Positions 31,573 to 33,644 of a stretch of 33,644 nt of DNA are shown here, piece by piece. The stretch comes from Asticcacaulis benevestitus DSM 16100 = ATCC BAA-896. GTDB taxonomy: Bacteria > Pseudomonadota > Alphaproteobacteria > Caulobacterales > Caulobacteraceae. The stretch is from positions 1 to 33,644 of the forward strand of contig NZ_AQWM01000037.1 in assembly GCF_000376105.1 (NCBI RefSeq), given 5' to 3'. The first letter of the stretch is position 1. Every line of letters begins with the position of its first letter. Below the pieces are notes generated by a model that ran no database searches, was not told where the DNA came from, and saw nothing but the letters and a program-made list of their open reading frames with translations. The translations under genes were made by a program, and so were the position numbers.

Positions 31573-32865
31573 ATGATGGACAACGATCTTTTCCCCCGGC
31601 ACATGACATCGATGCTGACAGAGGCTTTGCAATCAGCCCGCGTCGTCAATGTCATTGGCCCGCGCCAAGCCGGCAAGACTACACTCGTGCGGGAACTCTA
31701 TGGACGTGGCCGCTTCGTAACCCTCGATCACGAAGCGACCCTTACCGCATTCGAGAATGATCCGGCCGGCCAACTTGAAGCCCTCATGGCCGAAGGCAAT
31801 GCACCCCTCATCATCGATGAGGCACAACGGTCAAAACGCCTCGCCCTGGCGACCAAAGCCCATGTCGATCTGCATCGTCGCATGGGCCAAGTGCTGCTAA
31901 CGGGCTCATCGAATATATTTTCGAGCGCCGAGGTCATGGATTCGCTCGCCGGACGCGTCCAGACGCTCGTACTACACCCGTTGTCGGCCGCGGAAATCTA
32001 CCGGGCGCCCCCGACCGCTCTTCTGGACTGGGCGCAACATTCCGCCGACCTAGCCGCCTTGCCCAACCTGCCTGAATTCACGCGTAGCGAGGCAATCGAC
32101 CTCATAACAATGGGCGGCTATCCTGAAATCCGCCCGCTCGACGAGCGCGCCCGGCAGCGCCGGTACCGCGCCTATATTGACAGTATCGTCGATCGCGACG
32201 TCGCCGATATTCTGAAAGTCCGCAAAACAGATGCCCTGCGCCGCACGATCGATCAATTAGCCGCACGGACAGCAAATGAGCTGAACATGCAAGAGCTCGG
32301 CTCGAATGTCGGCATCCAGCGCCAAACCGCCGAGCAATATTGCGATGTCCTTGAGAGACTGTCCCTGGTCAAACGCCTTGGAGCCTGGGCGTCTGGGGAA
32401 GTACGCCGCGATATCCGCCATCCCAAAATCCATATACTGGACACAGGCATTGCCTCCGCCCTACGCAACCTGGGCGCCGATAGCTTCGCCGCCGACGCCC
32501 ATCCGGCGGCGCTGGGCGGCCTCCTGGAAACTTGGGTCTTCAGCGAATTGATCAAGAACCTTCCTTACGCGGATTCCGAATGGCGGCCATGGCACTGGCG
32601 TGGCGACGCTGGCCGCGAAGTGGATATCCTGCTTGAAACAGGACGAGAACTCGTCGCTTTTGAGATCAAGGCATCTACCACGATAACGCCAGCGGACCTT
32701 AAAAACCTGAAGTGGTTCATGTCCGAGGGGCCCGGCAAAAGCTGGAAAACGACTGGTATTATTATGTACCTGGGATCTCAACCGCTCAGTCTCGGTGACC
32801 GACTTTTTGCCCTGCCGTTATCGGTGTTCTGGGCAAAGAGCTGGCCAAAGAGCCACGGGGTTTGA
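31573..32865 (+). CDS. Second AAA+ ATPase with DUF4143 domain
   Basis: The 430-residue protein has Walker A GPRQAGKTT (residues 29-37), Walker B APLIIDEAQ (Asp82-Glu83), LLTGSSNIF, and the DUF4143 C-terminal core REVDILLETG...VAFEIKAS with the D-ExK pattern, ending in ISxx-like LSLGDRLFALPLSVFW. It shares architecture but only moderate sequence with the protein at 687-1934, so the two are diverged paralogues and not a recent duplication. Members of this family are frequent in mobile regions and their role is unknown. It follows the integrase remnant and is intact. ATG 31576 is an alternative start three bases on. Confidence 0.88.
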   Translation: MMDNDLFPRHMTSMLTEALQSARVVNVIGPRQAGKTTLVRELYGRGRFVTLDHEATLTAFENDPAGQLEALMAEGNAPLIIDEAQRSKRLALATKAHVDLHRRMGQVLLTGSSNIFSSAEVMDSLAGRVQTLVLHPLSAAEIYRAPPTALLDWAQHSADLAALPNLPEFTRSEAIDLITMGGYPEIRPLDERARQRRYRAYIDSIVDRDVADILKVRKTDALRRTIDQLAARTANELNMQELGSNVGIQRQTAEQYCDVLERLSLVKRLGAWASGEVRRDIRHPKIHILDTGIASALRNLGADSFAADAHPAALGGLLETWVFSELIKNLPYADSEWRPWHWRGDAGREVDILLETGRELVAFEIKASTTITPADLKNLKWFMSEGPGKSWKTTGIIMYLGSQPLSLGDRLFALPLSVFWAKSWPKSHGV

Positions 32866-33014
32866 TAGCAATGTCGATCGAGGATATACGCCGGAAAGAC
32901 CAACGTTCGCATCTATGACTATCGAGACGGCAACGAGTTGGTGTTGTGGAGAATGGCCCGGAAGCGCGAGTCCGGTTACAGAAACCTCGGTTGCAACATC
33001 GGAACGCGCCTTCT

Positions 33015-33437
33015 ATGAAACTAACGCTGGAGCAGATCAGAGACCTGGTAGACGACCGCTACATCGACCGTGGTCGCGCCTACCTTGCCGGCGGGCAGTT
33101 GCAGTTGACCAAGGTGACAGCCGACCAGGTGAACGCCAAATGTGCTGGGACGCGCATTTACAATGTGACGTTACGGCTCAAAGGTAAATAACTGTCCGGC
33201 GGCTGCACCCGCCCAGCGGTCGACGAGTTTGGCCCATGCAAGCACATTGCGGCGACAGCCCTGGCCATCATGGCGCAAAACTATAGCCCGAGTGCTTCGT
33301 TCCTAGCGCGCAAGGAACAGGTCTCTCCCCTCGAAAAGAAATTGCTGCGAATGTCGAAATCCGATCTTGCGGCCTTCATCATGCAACTGGTTCCAGATGA
33401 GGAGGAATTGGAGCAGTTTTTGTCAAGTAACGAATAG
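33015..33437 (+). pseudogene. SWIM zinc-finger protein broken by an in-frame stop
   Basis: From ATG 33015 the frame encodes MKLTLEQIRDLVDDRYIDRG and YNVTLRLKGK, then TAA at 33189-33191, then in the same frame LSGGCTRPAVDEFGPCKHIA and a helical tail to TAG at 33435-33437. Together they make a 140-codon SWIM-domain gene (C-x-C...C-x-H). Besides the stop, the second zinc ligand has changed: CTR stands where CTC is expected (TGC to CGC), while CKH is kept. Two independent lesions argue for decay. The 150 bases upstream (32866-33014) carry an open scrap (VRIYDYRDGNELVLWRMARK) that I cannot assign. Confidence 0.78.
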
Positions 33438-33549
33438 ACTTGCGAAACGCCGCGGGCACACTTAAAGTATTGAAGCCGTTTATATTAAGCCAAACCTGCT
33501 GCGGCCATCCAGGTAGTGTGCGTTAAGACGCGTCAAAACGCGCAAGACC

Positions 33550-33644
33550 GTAACCGGGGCAAATTGGCGTGCAAGGGGGCTTGGCAGGGACTCGCGGTTA
33601 TGATTCAAACTGGAGATGGCTCCATCGACTGAATCGAATGACGA
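33550..33644 (+). mobile_element. Right-hand copy of the IS66-like element (95 bp in view)
   Basis: Starts with GTAACCGGGGC at 33550 and is the exact reverse complement of 161-255, including the ATG (33616) of the transposase-like frame. It runs outward past the window edge. The 8 bases next to the tip (33542-33549) differ from those next to the other tip (256-263), so the two copies do not show a shared target duplication from within. Confidence 0.7.

Noticed and set aside
1..33644. Composite transposon with matching target duplications
   Set aside because: The 8 bases next to the two IS tips (256-263 and 33542-33549) are neither identical nor complementary, and the outer sides are not in view, so transposition as a unit is not shown.
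1..33644. CRISPR array, rRNA or complete tRNA genes
   Set aside because: No regularly spaced repeats, no rRNA-like stretch, and the only tRNA sequence is the 49-base 3' fragment.

Overview
The window looks like an accessory region of an alphaproteobacterium, possibly of the Caulobacterales or a related group. Reasons are the moderately high GC, a decayed 3' half of an initiator tRNA resembling the alphaproteobacterial type, an outer-membrane TonB-dependent receptor, HipBA and ParDE toxin-antitoxin pairs, and remnants of several insertion sequences. The genus is an inference from gene content. Both ends of the window run into the same sequence in opposite orientation (a perfect 95-bp inverted repeat that begins with GTAA and contains the start of a transposase-like frame), so about 33.3 kb lies between two outward-facing copies of one IS66-like element.

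Layout. 1-2.6 kb: IS66-like end, 3' fragment of tRNA-fMet, an AAA/DUF4143 ATPase, an IS6-family left end, and the tail of an esterase. 2.7-5.3 kb: a TonB-dependent receptor and the 3' half of an IS630-family transposase. 5.4-13.6 kb: the best-organised locus, two divergent operons. Leftward are two SQR-like flavoproteins and a DUF2892 membrane protein. Rightward are a rhodanese, an RND adaptor, an RND pump, a SqrR/BigR-like ArsR regulator and an AhpD-like protein. They share one 140-bp control region with overlapping divergent promoters and a perfect ATTC-N8-GAAT operator. This reads as a reactive-sulfur (sulfide/persulfide) response unit coupled to an efflux pump. 13.6-16.9 kb: a broken arsC, a small membrane protein, a secreted serine hydrolase and a secreted DUF6438 protein. 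17-20 kb: hipBA with tandem operators and an unusually long antitoxin. 20-25 kb: a small membrane protein, a Tat-exported beta-lactamase-fold hydrolase with TPR tail, a lipoprotein, parDE and a DUF2750 protein. 25-26 kb: a dead IS5-family transposase. 26-30.2 kb: a tight three-gene operon (CHASE2 membrane sensor, small secreted protein, secreted M48 metalloprotease with TPR-like tail). 30.3-33.6 kb: a truncated secreted protein, a frameshifted tyrosine recombinase, a second DUF4143 ATPase, a broken SWIM zinc-finger gene and the right IS66-like end.

The two most interesting units are the sulfur/efflux regulon and the CHASE2-M48 operon. In the first, the regulator's second cysteine is displaced by one helical turn and one of the two flavoproteins lacks the central SQR cysteine. 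In the second, a C9 tract lies where a +1 slip would fuse the sensor to the next protein, and two mutually exclusive hairpins cover the first ATG. The many truncated genes and IS pieces suggest a genomic island that has been repeatedly rearranged.
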